Shown piece after piece: positions 1-10,983 of a stretch of 64,000 nt of DNA. The translations under genes were made by a program, and so were the position numbers. The stretch is from Spirabiliibacterium pneumoniae (GTDB taxonomy: Bacteria > Pseudomonadota > Gammaproteobacteria > Enterobacterales > Pasteurellaceae): contig NZ_JABMII010000005.1 of NCBI RefSeq assembly GCF_014884995.1, forward strand, positions 78,580 to 142,579. Reading direction: 5' to 3'. Each line of letters opens with the position of its first letter. Within the stretch, counting starts at the first letter, position 1. Under the pieces are notes generated by a model that saw only the letters and a program-made list of their open reading frames with translations, was not told the origin of the DNA and made no database searches.

Positions 1-75
1 CTCGTCGTGGCCTTCCTCTGCAATAAAGCCGAAGCCTTTTGCATTATTAAACCATTTCACTGTTCCGATTGGCAT
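1..75 (-). CDS. Cold-shock domain protein, CspD-like (N-terminal 25 residues only)
   Basis: The reverse strand from 75 to the window edge encodes the start of a cold-shock domain protein. The visible residues carry VKWFNNAKGFGFI, which is the RNP1 nucleic-acid-binding motif (KGFGFI) of the family. The family binds single-stranded nucleic acid in the cytoplasm. The MPIGTVKWFNNAKGFGF beginning resembles CspD-type proteins more than CspA, but with one third of the domain visible the subtype is uncertain. The gene runs off the left edge, so its end cannot be judged. Confidence 0.85.
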   Translation of the reverse strand, partial: MPIGTVKWFNNAKGFGFIAEEGHDE

Positions 76-311
76 AATCGACCTCTCTCTATAAATAAAT
101 ACATGCCCCTATGGGCTTTTATATAAGGATTGTCCTAAGCTAGGCTACTGATGACTTTACCTTTGTCTCTATTTTTGATTAAAAAGTGTAAATCTACAAT
201 TACAAGATGAGCAAAATAAGAAGCGGATCACAAAATAAATACATTTTTGTGACATTTGCAGATGAGTTGTGACATTGAATAGGCTGTGTGCTCATTTCTG
301 ATTAAAGTAAA
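76..311 (-). promoter_or_regulatory. Upstream region of the cold-shock gene, with two direct repeats
   Basis: There is no gene in this stretch; it is the promoter and leader space of the cold-shock gene. The 10-base sequence TTGTGACATT occurs twice on the plus strand, at 247-256 and 267-276, exactly 20 bases or two helical turns apart. TGTGA is also a CRP half-site, but neither copy has a good matching right half. A short GCCC/GGGC hairpin lies near 103-117. Confidence 0.4.
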
Positions 312-341
312 AAAGTGCGGTTGAAAGACAAACCGCACTTT
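312..341. terminator. Inverted pair of uptake signals after topA
   Basis: AAAGTGCGGTT (312-322) and AACCGCACTTT (331-341) form an 11-base-pair stem with an 8-base loop just downstream of the topA stop. Paired uptake signals commonly act as intrinsic terminators in Haemophilus and relatives. Confidence 0.65.
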
Positions 342-361
342 GAGCTTAACATTTCGATAAC

Positions 362-2962
362 CTACTTACGTGCCACCCATTTGCCGTTAACATAATCGGC
401 GATCCATTTGGTGGCTTTGCCGTCTTTTTCAGAGGTGACATATTGACGTTTTTCCTTGCGCGAGTATCGCACCAACGTTTTATTGCCGTCGGGGTCTTTT
501 TCAGGCGCGCTGGCAAGATATTTGAATTTCTCTGGCAGGCGATCTTGAAAACGCACAAGCTCTTCAATATACGGTGCTCGCGTTTCACGCGATTTCGGGA
601 AGTTATGAGCGGATAAAAAGACACCACTGGCACCATCACGCAACACGAAATAAGCATCCGATTTTTCGCATTTTAACTCTGGGAAAGGGACTGGGTCTTC
701 TTTTGGTGGCGCCACTTCACCATTTTTCAAAATCTTACGCGTGTTTGAGCACTGGGTACAGCCCATGTATTTGCCAAAACGGCCAAGTTTAAGGTGCATT
801 TCGCCACCGCACTTATCACATTCTACTACTGGCCCGTCGTAGCCTTTAATCTTATATTCACCCTCTTCAATGATGAAACCATCGCAATTCGGATTATTAC
901 CACAAATGTGCAATTTGCGGTGGGCGTCGATCAAATAGCTGTCCATCGCCGTGTGGCATTTCGGGCAGCGTTTGCGTTTGCGCAATGCGTCGGTTTCAGA
1001 ATTATCATCCAAAACATTGAGCAGTTCCGCCTCTGGAATGAGGTTAATGGTGGTTTTGCAGCGCTCTTTCGGTGGCAGTGCATAGCCTGTGCAGCCTAAA
1101 AATACACCCGTGCTGGCGGTGCGGATCGCCATATTGCGCCCACAAGTTGGGCATTTAATGTCCGTTTCCACCAAATTATTCGGGCGCATGCCACCTTCAA
1201 GTTCATCCAGCTCGGCGGTGGTCAATTGTTGCGAAAAATCAGTGAAAAATTGATTAAGTTGCGCCTTCCAGTTGGCGTTGCCATTGGCGATTTGGTCTAA
1301 TGTGTCTTCCATATTGGCGGTGAAATCATAATTCATTAAATCGCCAAAAGATTGATTAAGGCGATCGGTGACAATTTCACCCATTTTTTCAGCATAAAAG
1401 CGGCGATTTTCCACCCGCACATAGCCCCGATCTTGGATTGTTGAAATGATCGAAGCGTAGGTTGATGGACGCCCGATGCCCCGTTTTTCCAATTCTTTCA
1501 CCAATGCAGCTTCCGTGTAACGTGCAGGTGGCTTGGTGAAGTGTTGCTCTGGGTGCAAGTCATTGAGTATCAACGTTTCGCCTTCGCTCACTTCTGGCAG
1601 CACTTGATCTTCCGCACTTTTGCCCAGTGGCAACACTTTTGTCCAACCGTCAAAGCGCATGATCCGCCCTTTGGTTTTCAGCGTATAATCCCCTGCTTTA
1701 ACGGCGAGCGTCGTTGAATCGTATTGTGCTGCGGGCATTTGGCAGGCTAAAAATTGTCGCCAAATAAGATCATACAAACGCACCGCATCTTTATCTACGC
1801 CACTCACCGCTGCCGCCGTTACATTCACATCCGACGGGCGAATCGCTTCGTGCGCTTCTTGTGCATTCTCTTTGCTTGAATAAAAATTCGGTTTCGCGGG
1901 CAAATAATCTGCGCCAAACTCACTGCTGATATAACTGCGCGCCATGTTCAATGCGTCTTGGCTGAGATTGGTGGAGTCGGTACGCATATAGGTGATATAG
2001 CCCGATTCATACAAGCGCTGGGCAAGCATCATGGTTTTTTTCACGCCAAAGCCCAAACGCGTGCTTGCCGCTTGCTGTAATGTTGAGGTAATGAAAGGCG
2101 GCTTAGCCGTGGATTTTGTCGGCTTCGTTTCAATACTTTCAACCTGAAAAACCGCACTTTCAAGTGCCTTGACCGCACTTTGCGCTTGTTTTTCATTTTC
2201 AGGCGAGAATTTTTTGCCTTTAACGTGGGTGACATCTAATGTGATCGTTTTTTTCTGAGTGGTGGTCGTGTCGGCTTGAATTGTCCAAAACTCTTGTGGA
2301 TCGAACGATTTAATTTCACGCTCGCGCTCAACTAACAATTTCACTGCCACCGATTGCACGCGCCCAGCAGAAAGCCCCCGCGCCACCTTTTTCCATAATA
2401 AAGGCGACACCATATAGCCCACCACACGGTCTAAAAAGCGGCGCGTTTGTTGCGCATTAACCCGATCCATATTGAGCTTTTCAGGCTGGGCAAACGCGTT
2501 TTTGATCGCATTTTTGGTGATTTCATTAAACACCACGCGGCTAAAACGGCTGTCGTCACCGCCGATCAGCTCTTTTAAATGCCACGCAATGGCTTCTCCT
2601 TCTCTATCCAAGTCGGTTGCCAGATAAATGTGATCAGCCTTTTTGGCTGCGGATTTAAGCTCAGACACCACCTTTTCTTTGCCTGGCAATACTTGGTAAT
2701 TCGCCTGCCAGTCGTGATAAGGGTCAATGCCCATGCGTTTGACCAACGCTTCTTGCTCACGCTCGTGCTTAATTTTTGCTTTTTCACCAGCACTCATGCC
2801 TTTGGTGGAAACAGCTTTACGCTTTTCGCCCGTGCTTGAGCCGACGGTTGGGAGATCTCGCACATGCCCGACGCTCGATTTAACAACATAGTCTTTGCCT
2901 AAATATTTATTGATGGTTTTGGCCTTGGCAGGAGACTCGACGATCACTAATGATTTGCTCAT
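362..2962 (-). CDS. topA: DNA topoisomerase I
   Basis: Type IA topoisomerase that relaxes negatively supercoiled DNA by cutting one strand and passing the other through. The 866-residue protein is the normal length. The Toprim motif [14 protein letters not shown] lies near residues 115-128, and the catalytic tyrosine is Tyr325 within [10 protein letters not shown]. The C-terminal third has several four-cysteine zinc-ribbon motifs beginning near CPTCGR, CPKCH and CDKCGG, as in gamma-proteobacterial TopA. The ATG at 2962 begins [14 protein letters not shown], the expected N terminus. It stands alone, between the cold-shock gene and ribE, and carries several uptake signals in its coding sequence. 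Confidence 0.98.
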   Translation of the reverse strand: MSKSLVIVESPAKAKTINKYLGKDYVVKSSVGHVRDLPTVGSSTGEKRKAVSTKGMSAGEKAKIKHEREQEALVKRMGIDPYHDWQANYQVLPGKEKVVSELKSAAKKADHIYLATDLDREGEAIAWHLKELIGGDDSRFSRVVFNEITKNAIKNAFAQPEKLNMDRVNAQQTRRFLDRVVGYMVSPLLWKKVARGLSAGRVQSVAVKLLVEREREIKSFDPQEFWTIQADTTTTQKKTITLDVTHVKGKKFSPENEKQAQSAVKALESAVFQVESIETKPTKSTAKPPFITSTLQQAASTRLGFGVKKTMMLAQRLYESGYITYMRTDSTNLSQDALNMARSYISSEFGADYLPAKPNFYSSKENAQEAHEAIRPSDVNVTAAAVSGVDKDAVRLYDLIWRQFLACQMPAAQYDSTTLAVKAGDYTLKTKGRIMRFDGWTKVLPLGKSAEDQVLPEVSEGETLILNDLHPEQHFTKPPARYTEAALVKELEKRGIGRPSTYASIISTIQDRGYVRVENRRFYAEKMGEIVTDRLNQSFGDLMNYDFTANMEDTLDQIANGNANWKAQLNQFFTDFSQQLTTAELDELEGGMRPNNLVETDIKCPTCGRNMAIRTASTGVFLGCTGYALPPKERCKTTINLIPEAELLNVLDDNSETDALRKRKRCPKCHTAMDSYLIDAHRKLHICGNNPNCDGFIIEEGEYKIKGYDGPVVECDKCGGEMHLKLGRFGKYMGCTQCSNTRKILKNGEVAPPKEDPVPFPELKCEKSDAYFVLRDGASGVFLSAHNFPKSRETRAPYIEELVRFQDRLPEKFKYLASAPEKDPDGNKTLVRYSRKEKRQYVTSEKDGKATKWIADYVNGKWVARK

Positions 2963-3082
2963 TTTTATTCCATTTATCTATTCAACCTAAAGGTTAGGCG
3001 CTAAAAATTGCACAGACAATATCAACTATTATTTCGTTTGACAATAGTTAGCCTGACAATTTATAACATTGGTTACGGCTTT

Positions 3083-3709
3083 CTAACCGTTGATTGGCAA
3101 ATTTTGTGCCAAATAACGTTCGACTGTATCAATAATCGCCTGCGTTTGGCTGTCAATTTCAATGTTAACCTGCTCGCCCTCCCTTTTCTGAGCAATGATT
3201 GTACGCTCAAGCGTTTCGGGAATAAAACTAACAGAGAACGTGTTATCAGTGCGATCAACATCAACAATGGTTAAACTAGCACCATCAATGGCGATAAACC
3301 CTTTGGCAAGCACATATTTCATCGCGTGCGATGGCAAATGAAACCGCACTTTATAGTTGTTTGTCGTGCGTTCAATCTGCGCAATGGTTGCCGTACAGAA
3401 AATATGCCCTGAAAGCAAATGCCCGCCAATTTCCGTCCCCATTTTCATCGCGCGCTCAATATTGACCTCATCGCCCTCTTGTACTTGGCGCAAATTGGTA
3501 ATCGCCAAAGTTTGCGCCATCAAATCAAAGCTGACCAACGCACCGTTGATCTCGGTTACCGTCAAACACACGCCGTTATGCGCCACCGATGCCCCAACGC
3601 TTAAGCCCTCTAAAAGTGCGGTCGGCATGGCAATAATATGCGTTTGAAAACCAACCTTGCGGATAATTTTTTCAATGCGGGCTTTGCCCTGCACAATACC
3701 CGTGAACAT
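3083..3709 (-). CDS. ribE: Riboflavin synthase, alpha chain
   Basis: Catalyses the last step of riboflavin synthesis, dismutation of two 6,7-dimethyl-8-ribityllumazine molecules to riboflavin. The 208-residue protein starts with the hallmark MFTGIVQG and is built from two related lumazine-binding halves (about 1-95 and 97-195); each half has a G-A-S-V/L-T type core ([27 protein letters not shown]). The neighbour across the divergent gap is a MATE exporter, the same pairing seen in H. influenzae. No FMN riboswitch is visible upstream; a small hypothetical gene lies only 48 bases away. Confidence 0.96.
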   Translation of the reverse strand: MFTGIVQGKARIEKIIRKVGFQTHIIAMPTALLEGLSVGASVAHNGVCLTVTEINGALVSFDLMAQTLAITNLRQVQEGDEVNIERAMKMGTEIGGHLLSGHIFCTATIAQIERTTNNYKVRFHLPSHAMKYVLAKGFIAIDGASLTIVDVDRTDNTFSVSFIPETLERTIIAQKREGEQVNIEIDSQTQAIIDTVERYLAQNLPING

Positions 3710-3757
3710 CGCTTCCTCGTTATCACACGTTAAATGTTGCTAAACTCAGTCGTCGCA

Positions 3758-3994
3758 TTATGCGTTATTGTTTTGGCTTTGATACCAATCACGATACTGC
3801 TCATATTGCTCGCGCAGCATATCTATCCACTCTTCTAGTGTTAGATTTTGAAACGTGGCATTAGGATGCTCATTAAAAAATTTAAACCGAGCTTCGGCTT
3901 CTTTGCGAATCAAATTTTTAAATTCTTCATCATCCATTGGACCAAGGGCGGCAGACATGCTGGCTTCATAGCGAGTTTGTTGTTCTTTGCTCAT
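3758..3994 (-). CDS. Small acidic protein of unknown function
   Basis: A 78-residue soluble protein, rich in Glu, Gln and aromatic residues, predicted to be mostly helical (EEFKNLIRKEAEARFKFF; EEWIDMLREQYEQYRDWY). I do not recognise a family. The frame is open further upstream, but the ATG at 3994 is preceded by GGAG at good spacing and is preferred over the start at 4048. It is on the same strand as ribE and topA and could be cotranscribed with ribE, 48 bases downstream. Confidence 0.7.
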   Translation of the reverse strand: MSKEQQTRYEASMSAALGPMDDEEFKNLIRKEAEARFKFFNEHPNATFQNLTLEEWIDMLREQYEQYRDWYQSQNNNA

Positions 3995-4248
3995 CGTGTA
4001 CTCCACAATATGAAATAATACGTCAGGTTCTGGGGCGTATTTTATCATATTCCAGAAAAAATATCTGATTTTGTAAACTCAGCACGAAAATGCCACCTCC
4101 AAACCAAAATAAATTGGTAAAAAGCGGTTATGAACACGCACTGCCCTTGATTAATAAAATATAACTGTGTACATTGATTGAAAAAAATCAACAATCGTTT
4201 CAATTTTCTTCACTGGAGCTATGACGCTTTCTATGCGCCATAAAAGTT

Positions 4249-5649
4249 ATGCTAAAAAGACGCTTATCAAATGCCAATATTCGCCATGAAAGCAAGCAAC
4301 TGTTTCGTATTGCTGGGCCAATTTGGGTCGCGCAGCTTTCACAAAGCACCATGGGCATGGTCGATACCATCATGGCAGGGCGCGTGAGTGCAAATGATAT
4401 GGCGGCAATCTCCATTGGTGCTTCTATTTGGCTGCCATTACTGCTGTTTGGACAAGGCTTGCTGCTTTCTTTGCCTCCCGTGATTGCTTATTTAAACGGA
4501 TCTGGGCAACGGGCGCGGATTGGGCATCAAGTACGTCAAGGCTTGTGGATTGCATTGATTGTGAGTATTCCGCTGACGTGGTTGATTTTCAATAACCATT
4601 TACTGCTCAATTTACGCGAAATGGATGAAAGTCTACGTAGCATAGCCGAGAACTATCTCAAAGCCATTTCTATTGGCGTGGTTGCATATTTGATAATGAT
4701 CAACTTCCGTGGACTAAATGATGGTATGGCCAAAACCAAGCCTGCCATGGTGATCGGTTTTATTGGGCTGTTGCTTAATATCATTTTAAATTACACGTTA
4801 ATTTACGGTAAATTTGGGCTACCTGCCTTTGGTGCGGTAGGTTGTGGCATTGCCTCCGCTTGTGTTAATTGGCTGATGATGTTAATGCTGATCGGCTATT
4901 GTATTAAGGCCAGCCATTTACGCAAAATTAACCTCTTCCCTCGCATTTTTGAACTGCCCAATCTTGCCACTCTACGCAAATTGCTCAATCTTGGGGTGCC
5001 TATTGCATTAACGCTGTGCGCTGAAGTGAGTCTGTTTGCTGTTGTTGGCTTATTACTCGCACCGCTGGGCGCCAATGTTGTGGCTAGCCACCAGATCACG
5101 CTAAACACCAGCTCCTTTTTTTACATGATGCCACTATCAATTTCTATGGCCACCACCATTTTAGTTGGGCAACGCTTAGGTGAAAAAAATCTTGATGGCG
5201 CTAAATTGGTCAGTTATCTCGCCATCGCGCTAGGTTTGCTGGTTGCTACGGCAACTGCGATTATCACGCTGGTATTTCGTACTCAAATTGCACACATTTT
5301 TGTGCATAATCCACACGTTATTGAAATGGCATCATTCTTATTGCTGTTTGCCGCCGCTTATCAGTTGCCTGACTCAGTGCAGGCTATCGCTGGTGGCGCC
5401 TTGCGTGCTTATAAAGACACCAAAGCGGTATTAATTATCTCGCTGTTTAGTTACTGGGTGGTGGGCATGCCAGTGGGTTACATCACCGCGCTAACAGAGT
5501 GGGGATTCCCACCACTAGGGGCTGAAGGCTTTTGGATTGGATTTGTATTATGCTTAACCCTCGCCGCCGTACTCTTATTGTTGCGTCTGCGTAATATTCA
5601 GCGAATCCCATCAGCACAACTGCTTGCTCATTTAGAGAAAATTAAATAA
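4249..5649 (+). CDS. MATE family multidrug/Na+ antiporter (NorM/HmrM type)
   Basis: Inner-membrane exporter of the multidrug and toxin extrusion family, expected to exchange Na+ or H+ for cationic drugs. At 466 residues it has the family length, with about 12 hydrophobic segments and the typical N-terminal pattern PIWVAQLSQSTMGMVDTIMA followed by GRVSANDMAAISIG. The second half begins around residue 240 with an equivalent ALTLCAEVSLFAVVG segment. The ATG at 4249 is the first possible in this frame, because a stop lies at 4222-4224; its ribosome site is weak. In H. influenzae the norM/hmrM gene likewise adjoins riboflavin synthase. Confidence 0.93.
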   Translation: MLKRRLSNANIRHESKQLFRIAGPIWVAQLSQSTMGMVDTIMAGRVSANDMAAISIGASIWLPLLLFGQGLLLSLPPVIAYLNGSGQRARIGHQVRQGLWIALIVSIPLTWLIFNNHLLLNLREMDESLRSIAENYLKAISIGVVAYLIMINFRGLNDGMAKTKPAMVIGFIGLLLNIILNYTLIYGKFGLPAFGAVGCGIASACVNWLMMLMLIGYCIKASHLRKINLFPRIFELPNLATLRKLLNLGVPIALTLCAEVSLFAVVGLLLAPLGANVVASHQITLNTSSFFYMMPLSISMATTILVGQRLGEKNLDGAKLVSYLAIALGLLVATATAIITLVFRTQIAHIFVHNPHVIEMASFLLLFAAAYQLPDSVQAIAGGALRAYKDTKAVLIISLFSYWVVGMPVGYITALTEWGFPPLGAEGFWIGFVLCLTLAAVLLLLRLRNIQRIPSAQLLAHLEKIK

Positions 5650-5652
5650 TAA

Positions 5653-5685
5653 AAAAGTGCGGTTACCTTAGCTGACCGCACTTTT
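5653..5685. terminator. Inverted uptake-signal hairpin between the MATE gene and fdx
   Basis: AAAAGTGCGGT (5653-5663) pairs with ACCGCACTTTT (5675-5685). It sits between two convergent genes and ends in a T run on either strand, so it can terminate both. Confidence 0.75.
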
Positions 5686-5708
5686 AACCGCCCCACTTTC
5701 GTATCACA

Positions 5709-6047
5709 TTAATGCTCTTCGCGAGCGTGGTTGACTGTGTAACGTGGAATATCAATCACAAGATCTTCATCGCCAACAATGGCTTGGCAACTTAAGCGGC
5801 TATCCATTTCTAATCCCCACGCTTTATCCAGCATATCTTCTTCTACATCAGATGTTTCGTTGAGAGAGTCAAATCCTTCACGCACCACCACATGACAAGT
5901 GGTGCAGGCACACGATTTTTCACAGGCGTGTTCGATCTCGATCCCCGCATTTAAGGCCGCGTCTAAAATGCTTTCCCCTTTTTGCGCTTCCACCACCATG
6001 CCTTCAGGGCAAAGAGTCTCATTTGGGAGAAAAATTAATTTTGGCAT
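5709..6047 (-). CDS. fdx: ISC-type [2Fe-2S] ferredoxin
   Basis: Electron donor for iron-sulfur cluster assembly. The 112-residue protein has the adrenodoxin-type cluster motif; Cys42, Cys48, Cys51 and Cys87 match the four ligands of E. coli Fdx, with an additional Cys46. It is the last gene of the isc operon, 9 bases from hscA. In many relatives iscX follows fdx; here a terminator and a convergent gene follow directly. Confidence 0.96.
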   Translation of the reverse strand: MPKLIFLPNETLCPEGMVVEAQKGESILDAALNAGIEIEHACEKSCACTTCHVVVREGFDSLNETSDVEEDMLDKAWGLEMDSRLSCQAIVGDEDLVIDIPRYTVNHAREEH

Positions 6048-6055
6048 ATTGTATC

Positions 6056-7909
6056 CTATTCTATATTACTGACTTTCTGCCCTTGTAACACTTTGCGTAC
6101 AGAGCTATCCATACGCCGTGCGGCAAAATCTTGTGTTAATTTATCTAATTGATTAATATGAACTTTAATCTCTTGAGCCTCATCACCGCGGCAGGCTTGC
6201 TCAAGCTGCTCAGTGGCTTGCATTATCGCTGCATATTCATCATCATTAAGCAAAGTGCGGTCTTGTTTGAGTGCTTCGCGCACACTTTCAATCACGCGCG
6301 CCCCTTCAACACGTTGCTCATTTAAGCGACGTGCATCGCGATCATCGGCGGCGTGTTCAATGGAATCGTGAATCATATGGCGGATTTGCTCTTCATCCAG
6401 CCCATAGGAAGGTTTCACTTGCACGGTGGCTTGAACTTGGGTTGATTTTTCCATCGCCGTCACATTCAAAAGCCCGTCTGCATCAATTTGAAATGTAACA
6501 CGAATATGCGCCGCACCCGCCACCATCGGCGGAATACCCCGCAGGGTAAAGCGTGCCAGAGAGCGGCAGTCTTGCACCATTTCACGCTCACCTTGCAGCA
6601 CATGGATAGACATCGCTGTTTGCCCATCTTTAAACGTGGTGAATTCTTGTGCTCGCGCCGTTGGAATAGTGGTGTTGCGTGGCACGATTTTTTCTACCAT
6701 GCCGCCCATGATTTCAATGCCAAGTGAAAGTGGCGTAACATCAAGCAGCAACATATCGCTGTCGGCTTTATTGCCGACCAAAATATCCGCCTGAATGGCA
6801 GCCCCTAGCGCGACCACTTTATCTGGGTCAATGCTCACCAGTGGCTCACGTTTGAAAAACGCGCCCACTTCAGTTCGCACAAGCGGCACGCGGGTGGAGC
6901 CGCCCACCATCACCACTTGTAGCACTTCATCAGTGCTCACGTGCGCATCTTTCAATGCACGGCGACACGCCATAATGGCGCGCTTCACCAAAGGCTGAAT
7001 CAATTCATCAAACTGCGTACGGGTAAGTTCGCCCACCCAATCCATAAACCGCACTTGGGTCGTTTCTTGCTCACTTAGGGCGATTTTAGCGCGAATCGCC
7101 GTTTCAATAAGCTCGCGCCGCTGGGCACTCGTTTGCGGTGTGTGTTGTGATTGTGCGATGATCCAGTCTGCAACGAGATGATCAAAATCATCTCCACCCA
7201 GTGCGGTATCACCACCAGTGGCTAACACTTCAAAAACCCCTTTTGACAGGCGTAGAATCGAAATATCAAAGGTTCCGCCGCCTAAATCAAACACCGCGAT
7301 CACACCTTCTTGCCCTGAATCTAAGCCGTAGGCAATGGCGGCCGCAGTTGGCTCATTAAGCAATCGCAATACGTTAAGCCCAGCTATGCGAGCCGCATCT
7401 TTCGTTGCTTGGCGTTGCGCGTCATCAAAATACGCGGGCACGGTAATCACCGCCCCTTCTAACTCGCCACCAAGGCGCGCACTCGCCAGCGCATTAACGC
7501 GCTTTAAAATATCAGCGGAAATTTGCACAGGGCTTAACGGCCCAAGTGCGGTTTGAATCAACGGCAAGCCGTTATCACTTTGTGTGAAAGTGTAAGGTAA
7601 ATTAGGATAGCGGGTATGGATATCATCAAGGCTTCGCCCGATCAGGCGTTTAACTGAAATCACAGTGTGGCTTGCATCGTCAATGGCTTGCGCGAGTGCC
7701 GCGCGACCAACTTGCACTTGACTATTTTGGCCGTAATGCACCACAGAAGGAATTAATGCGACATCATCTTCATCATTTAAAATTTCACTTTGTCCATTTC
7801 GCACGGTCGCAACTAACGTATTCGTCGTGCCAAGATCAATGCCAACCGCTAAGCGATGTTGATGGGGGGCTACACTTTGCCCAGGTTCTGCGATTTGCAA
7901 TAACGCCAT
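6056..7909 (-). CDS. hscA: Hsp70-class chaperone HscA
   Basis: ATP-dependent chaperone dedicated to IscU; with HscB it drives transfer of the nascent cluster to apoproteins. The roughly 617-residue protein has the Hsp70 ATPase signatures [12 protein letters not shown] near residue 25, [12 protein letters not shown] and [11 protein letters not shown], then a substrate-binding domain. The start ATG at 7909 ([12 protein letters not shown]) is chosen because it is preceded by a GAGTGA element; the frame continues three codons upstream. It lies between hscB and fdx as in other ISC operons. Confidence 0.97.
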   Translation of the reverse strand: MALLQIAEPGQSVAPHQHRLAVGIDLGTTNTLVATVRNGQSEILNDEDDVALIPSVVHYGQNSQVQVGRAALAQAIDDASHTVISVKRLIGRSLDDIHTRYPNLPYTFTQSDNGLPLIQTALGPLSPVQISADILKRVNALASARLGGELEGAVITVPAYFDDAQRQATKDAARIAGLNVLRLLNEPTAAAIAYGLDSGQEGVIAVFDLGGGTFDISILRLSKGVFEVLATGGDTALGGDDFDHLVADWIIAQSQHTPQTSAQRRELIETAIRAKIALSEQETTQVRFMDWVGELTRTQFDELIQPLVKRAIMACRRALKDAHVSTDEVLQVVMVGGSTRVPLVRTEVGAFFKREPLVSIDPDKVVALGAAIQADILVGNKADSDMLLLDVTPLSLGIEIMGGMVEKIVPRNTTIPTARAQEFTTFKDGQTAMSIHVLQGEREMVQDCRSLARFTLRGIPPMVAGAAHIRVTFQIDADGLLNVTAMEKSTQVQATVQVKPSYGLDEEQIRHMIHDSIEHAADDRDARRLNEQRVEGARVIESVREALKQDRTLLNDDEYAAIMQATEQLEQACRGDEAQEIKVHINQLDKLTQDFAARRMDSSVRKVLQGQKVSNIE

Positions 7910-7948
7910 GTTTATCACTCAAATAAGAAAACCTGCAACGCAGGCAAA

Positions 7949-8464
7949 TTAATCATAAAACTGCTCTTCCACTGCGTCCACATCACGCTGAAATTTTTCA
8001 ATGAATTTCAAGCGGTTGATAAAGCGTTTAGCCTCACTCCAGTGGCGTTGATCAACCGCACTTTCAAGCTCACGCAAAGCCTCGACATAGATTTTGTCGT
8101 TTTCATCACGCAACGCGCAAAGTGCGGTTTCATCGCGGCTTTGCTCAACCTCCATAAGTTGCTCACGCAGGCTCAATTGAGAAAGCAAAAAGTCACTGTC
8201 ATGCACCGTTTGCTCACCGTCCCACGTATCGCCACCCGCCCATTGCAACAGCGCTTGCGCGCGCAGTAGCGGGCTTTTCAAGGTGTGATATGCCTCGTTG
8301 ATGTCTGCCGTGCGTTGCACAGCGTTGAGTTGATCAGTTTTGCTGGCGGTGGCAAAATTATCAGGGTGATGTGCTTTTTGAAGTGCCAAATAGCGCGCAT
8401 TTAACGCATTGAGATCCAGCTTAAACGTGAGTGGCAGTTCAAATAACTCAAATGGATTTTGCAT
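7949..8464 (-). CDS. hscB: Co-chaperone HscB (J-domain protein)
   Basis: Recruits IscU to HscA and stimulates its ATPase. The roughly 171-residue protein has an N-terminal J domain with the essential HPD motif (HHPDNF, about residue 36) and a C-terminal helical domain that binds IscU. Two ATG codons lie in tandem directly after the iscA stop (8467 and 8464); I take the second, which gives MQNPFELF, but either is possible. The abutting iscA stop suggests translational coupling. Confidence 0.96.
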   Translation of the reverse strand: MQNPFELFELPLTFKLDLNALNARYLALQKAHHPDNFATASKTDQLNAVQRTADINEAYHTLKSPLLRAQALLQWAGGDTWDGEQTVHDSDFLLSQLSLREQLMEVEQSRDETALCALRDENDKIYVEALRELESAVDQRHWSEAKRFINRLKFIEKFQRDVDAVEEQFYD

Positions 8465-8467
8465 CAT

Positions 8468-8791
8468 TTACACCGTAAAACTTTCACCGCAGCCACATTC
8501 ATCTTTCACATTTGGATTGTGAAATTTAAAGCCTTCGTTCAAGCCTTCTTTCACAAAATCTAACTGTGTGCCATCAAGATAAACCAAACTTTTGCGATCG
8601 ATAATAATCTTCACACCGTGTTGTTCAAACACTTCATCGTCATCATTTAGCGCATCAACAAATTCTAACACATAAGCCAAGCCCGAGCAGCCTGACGTTT
8701 TTACCCCCAGACGCAAGCCGATGCCTTTACCACGATTGGTCAAAAAAGTGCGTACACGATTTGCCGCACTTTCAGAAAGCGTCACACTCAT
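8468..8791 (-). CDS. iscA: Iron-sulfur assembly protein IscA (A-type carrier)
   Basis: A-type carrier that delivers [4Fe-4S] clusters. It is 107 residues, exactly the E. coli length, and the three ligand cysteines Cys35 (SGCSGLAY), Cys99 and Cys101 (CGCGESF) are in the same positions. The ATG at 8791 is preceded in frame by TTG, which I reject. It lies in the isc operon between iscU and hscB; an uptake signal sits in the short gap to iscU. Confidence 0.97.
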   Translation of the reverse strand: MSVTLSESAANRVRTFLTNRGKGIGLRLGVKTSGCSGLAYVLEFVDALNDDDEVFEQHGVKIIIDRKSLVYLDGTQLDFVKEGLNEGFKFHNPNVKDECGCGESFTV

Positions 8792-8822
8792 CAATCATCC
8801 TTATGCGTGAACCGCACTTTTA

Positions 8823-9206
8823 TTATTTGTTATTTTTTGATTTGTAGTCCGCAATGGCGGCTTTAATGGCATCTTCTGCCAAAATCGAGCAGTGCACCTT
8901 CACTGGTGGCAATTCTAACTCTTCCGCAATTTGGCTGTTTTTAATTGCCCCCGCTTCATCAAGAGACTTGCCTTTTACCCATTCTGTAATGAGAGAACTT
9001 GAGGCAATCGCTGAGCCACAACCGTAGGTTTTAAAACGCGCATCTTCAATAATGCCTTCATCACTGACTTTAATTTGCAACTGCATCACGTCACCACACG
9101 CTGGTGCTCCAACCATACCAGAGCCGACGTTTTGTTCTTTTTTATCAAATGACCCAACATTGCGTGGGTTTTCGTAGTGATCAATCACTTTTTCGCTATA
9201 CGCCAT
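8823..9206 (-). CDS. iscU: Iron-sulfur cluster scaffold IscU
   Basis: Scaffold on which sulfur from IscS and iron are assembled into [2Fe-2S]. The 127-residue protein has the three conserved cysteines Cys37, Cys63 and Cys106 and the LPPVKVHCS segment recognised by HscA (LPPVK). It lies 16 bases after iscS in the operon. Confidence 0.98.
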   Translation of the reverse strand: MAYSEKVIDHYENPRNVGSFDKKEQNVGSGMVGAPACGDVMQLQIKVSDEGIIEDARFKTYGCGSAIASSSLITEWVKGKSLDEAGAIKNSQIAEELELPPVKVHCSILAEDAIKAAIADYKSKNNK

Positions 9207-9222
9207 AATAATCTCCCGTTAA

Positions 9223-10437
9223 TTAGTGCGCTGTCCATTGCACCGTGCTTAAATCGATCCCTTCTTTAAACATATCCCAAAGGGGGGATAGATCGCGTAA
9301 TTTCTGTACCGCTCTTTTAACCAAGTCAATGGTGTAATCAATATCTTCTTCTGTGGTGTAGCGCCCGAGTGAAAAACGAATAGAGCTGTGTGCCAGTTCA
9401 TCATTCAGCCCCAATGCGCGCAACACATAAGATGGCTCAAGGCTGGCTGACGTACACGCTGAGCCAGATGAGACAGCAATGTCGCTTAACGCCATCATCA
9501 ACGATTCACCTTCCACATAATTAAAGCTAATGTTTAAATTGTTCGCCACGCGGTGCGCCATTGAGCCATTAACGTGGGTTTCTTCAATATCTTTTAAGCC
9601 ATTATAGAGGCGATCACGCAATGCTTTAATGCGTGGGATTTCGGTTGCCATTTCTTCTTTGCAGATGCGATACGCCTCGCCCATACCCACAATTTGGTGC
9701 ACTGGCAAGGTACCTGAGCGCATACCACGCTCATGCCCACCACCGTGAATAATCGCCTCAAGTCGCACGCGTGGTTTACGGCGCACAAACAAGCCACCAA
9801 TGCCTTTTGGCCCATAGAGTTTGTGAGCAGAAAACGACATCAAATCAACGGGCAATTGGGCTAAATCAATTGCAATTTTGCCCACACTTTGGGTGGCATC
9901 CACATGGAAAATAATTTTTTTCGAACGGCACAATTGGCCAATTTTTTCAATATCTTGCACCACGCCGATTTCATTGTTGACGTGCATAATAGATACCAAA
10001 ATGGTGTCCTCACGCATAGCGGCTTTAAGTTTGTTTAAATCAATCAAGCCATCACTTTCAGGCTCAAGATAAGTTACTTCAAAGCCTTCTCGCTCAAGCT
10101 GACGACAAGTGTCCAACACCGCTTTATGCTCGGTTTTGCAAGTGATAATATGCTTGCCTTTGGTTTGATAAAAGTGCGCGGCGCCTTTGATTGCGAGATT
10201 ATCAGATTCTGTTGCGCCTGAGGTAAACACAATCTCGCGCGAGTCTGCGCCGATTAAATCCGCCACGTGATTACGTGCGATATCAACCGCTTCTTCAGCC
10301 TGCCAGCCAAAGCGGTGCGAGCGCGATGCAGGGTTGCCAAAAATACCATCAAAGGTCATATATTCCATCATTTTTTTTGCCACACGTTCATCCATTGGAC
10401 ACGTGGCTGCATAATCAAGATAAATGGGTAATTTCAT
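9223..10437 (-). CDS. iscS: Cysteine desulfurase IscS
   Basis: PLP-dependent enzyme that takes sulfur from cysteine for iron-sulfur clusters, tRNA thiolation and other thio-cofactors. It is 404 residues as in E. coli, with the PLP lysine Lys206 in [10 protein letters not shown] and the catalytic Cys328 in SSGSACTS. The ATG at 10437 is preceded by GAGGAG at good spacing; an in-frame GTG two codons upstream is less likely. It follows iscR in the operon. Confidence 0.98.
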   Translation of the reverse strand: MKLPIYLDYAATCPMDERVAKKMMEYMTFDGIFGNPASRSHRFGWQAEEAVDIARNHVADLIGADSREIVFTSGATESDNLAIKGAAHFYQTKGKHIITCKTEHKAVLDTCRQLEREGFEVTYLEPESDGLIDLNKLKAAMREDTILVSIMHVNNEIGVVQDIEKIGQLCRSKKIIFHVDATQSVGKIAIDLAQLPVDLMSFSAHKLYGPKGIGGLFVRRKPRVRLEAIIHGGGHERGMRSGTLPVHQIVGMGEAYRICKEEMATEIPRIKALRDRLYNGLKDIEETHVNGSMAHRVANNLNISFNYVEGESLMMALSDIAVSSGSACTSASLEPSYVLRALGLNDELAHSSIRFSLGRYTTEEDIDYTIDLVKRAVQKLRDLSPLWDMFKEGIDLSTVQWTAH

Positions 10438-10468
10438 TGTCACTCCTCAAATAAGTTGACCGCACTTT

Positions 10469-10945
10469 TTACAGGCGCGTTTCAACTTCAAAACTGTGTT
10501 GGTGCTTATGTTGTTTTAATGCGTTGCGTTGATTTTCTTTGTTGACCAAGTCCCCAATGGTGATGCCATTTAAAAAGGTTTCAATTTCATCACTGAGTTG
10601 CTCCCAGAGTGAATGCGTCAAACAGCGCACGCCACCTTGACAGTTGCTTTTGCCTTGGCATTTCGTTGCGGTGATGTTTTCATTTACCGCGGCGATGATC
10701 ATGCCAATAGAGATGTGATCAACCGACAACCCGAGTAAATAGCCGCCACCTGGCCCACGTACGCTTTTTACCAAGCCACGTCGACGCAATTTGGCAAACA
10801 GTTGTTCAAGGTATGAAAGCGAAATCTGCTGGCGCTCTGAAATGTCTGCGAGCGTGATGGGTGTTTCATTCTCATCAGCTTGAGAATTGAGCGCAATGTC
10901 CAACATTGCGGTCACCGCATAGCGCCCTTTTGAGGTTAATTTCAT
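10469..10945 (-). CDS. iscR: Iron-sulfur responsive regulator IscR
   Basis: Rrf2-family transcription factor that senses iron-sulfur status by holding a [2Fe-2S] cluster and represses the isc operon when holo. The 158-residue protein has an N-terminal winged helix ([20 protein letters not shown] as recognition region) and three cluster cysteines at 96, 102 and 108, with the same six-residue spacing as E. coli 92, 98 and 104. It is the first gene of the operon and has a near-consensus IscR box upstream. Confidence 0.97.
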   Translation of the reverse strand: MKLTSKGRYAVTAMLDIALNSQADENETPITLADISERQQISLSYLEQLFAKLRRRGLVKSVRGPGGGYLLGLSVDHISIGMIIAAVNENITATKCQGKSNCQGGVRCLTHSLWEQLSDEIETFLNGITIGDLVNKENQRNALKQHKHQHSFEVETRL

Positions 10946-10983
10946 AGTTCACTCCAGGTTGAATCAATGGAGTAAATTTTTTC

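Noticed and set aside
3710..3757. An FMN riboswitch ahead of ribE or ribD
   Set aside because: The spaces before both genes are too short and no RFN-type conserved elements are visible.
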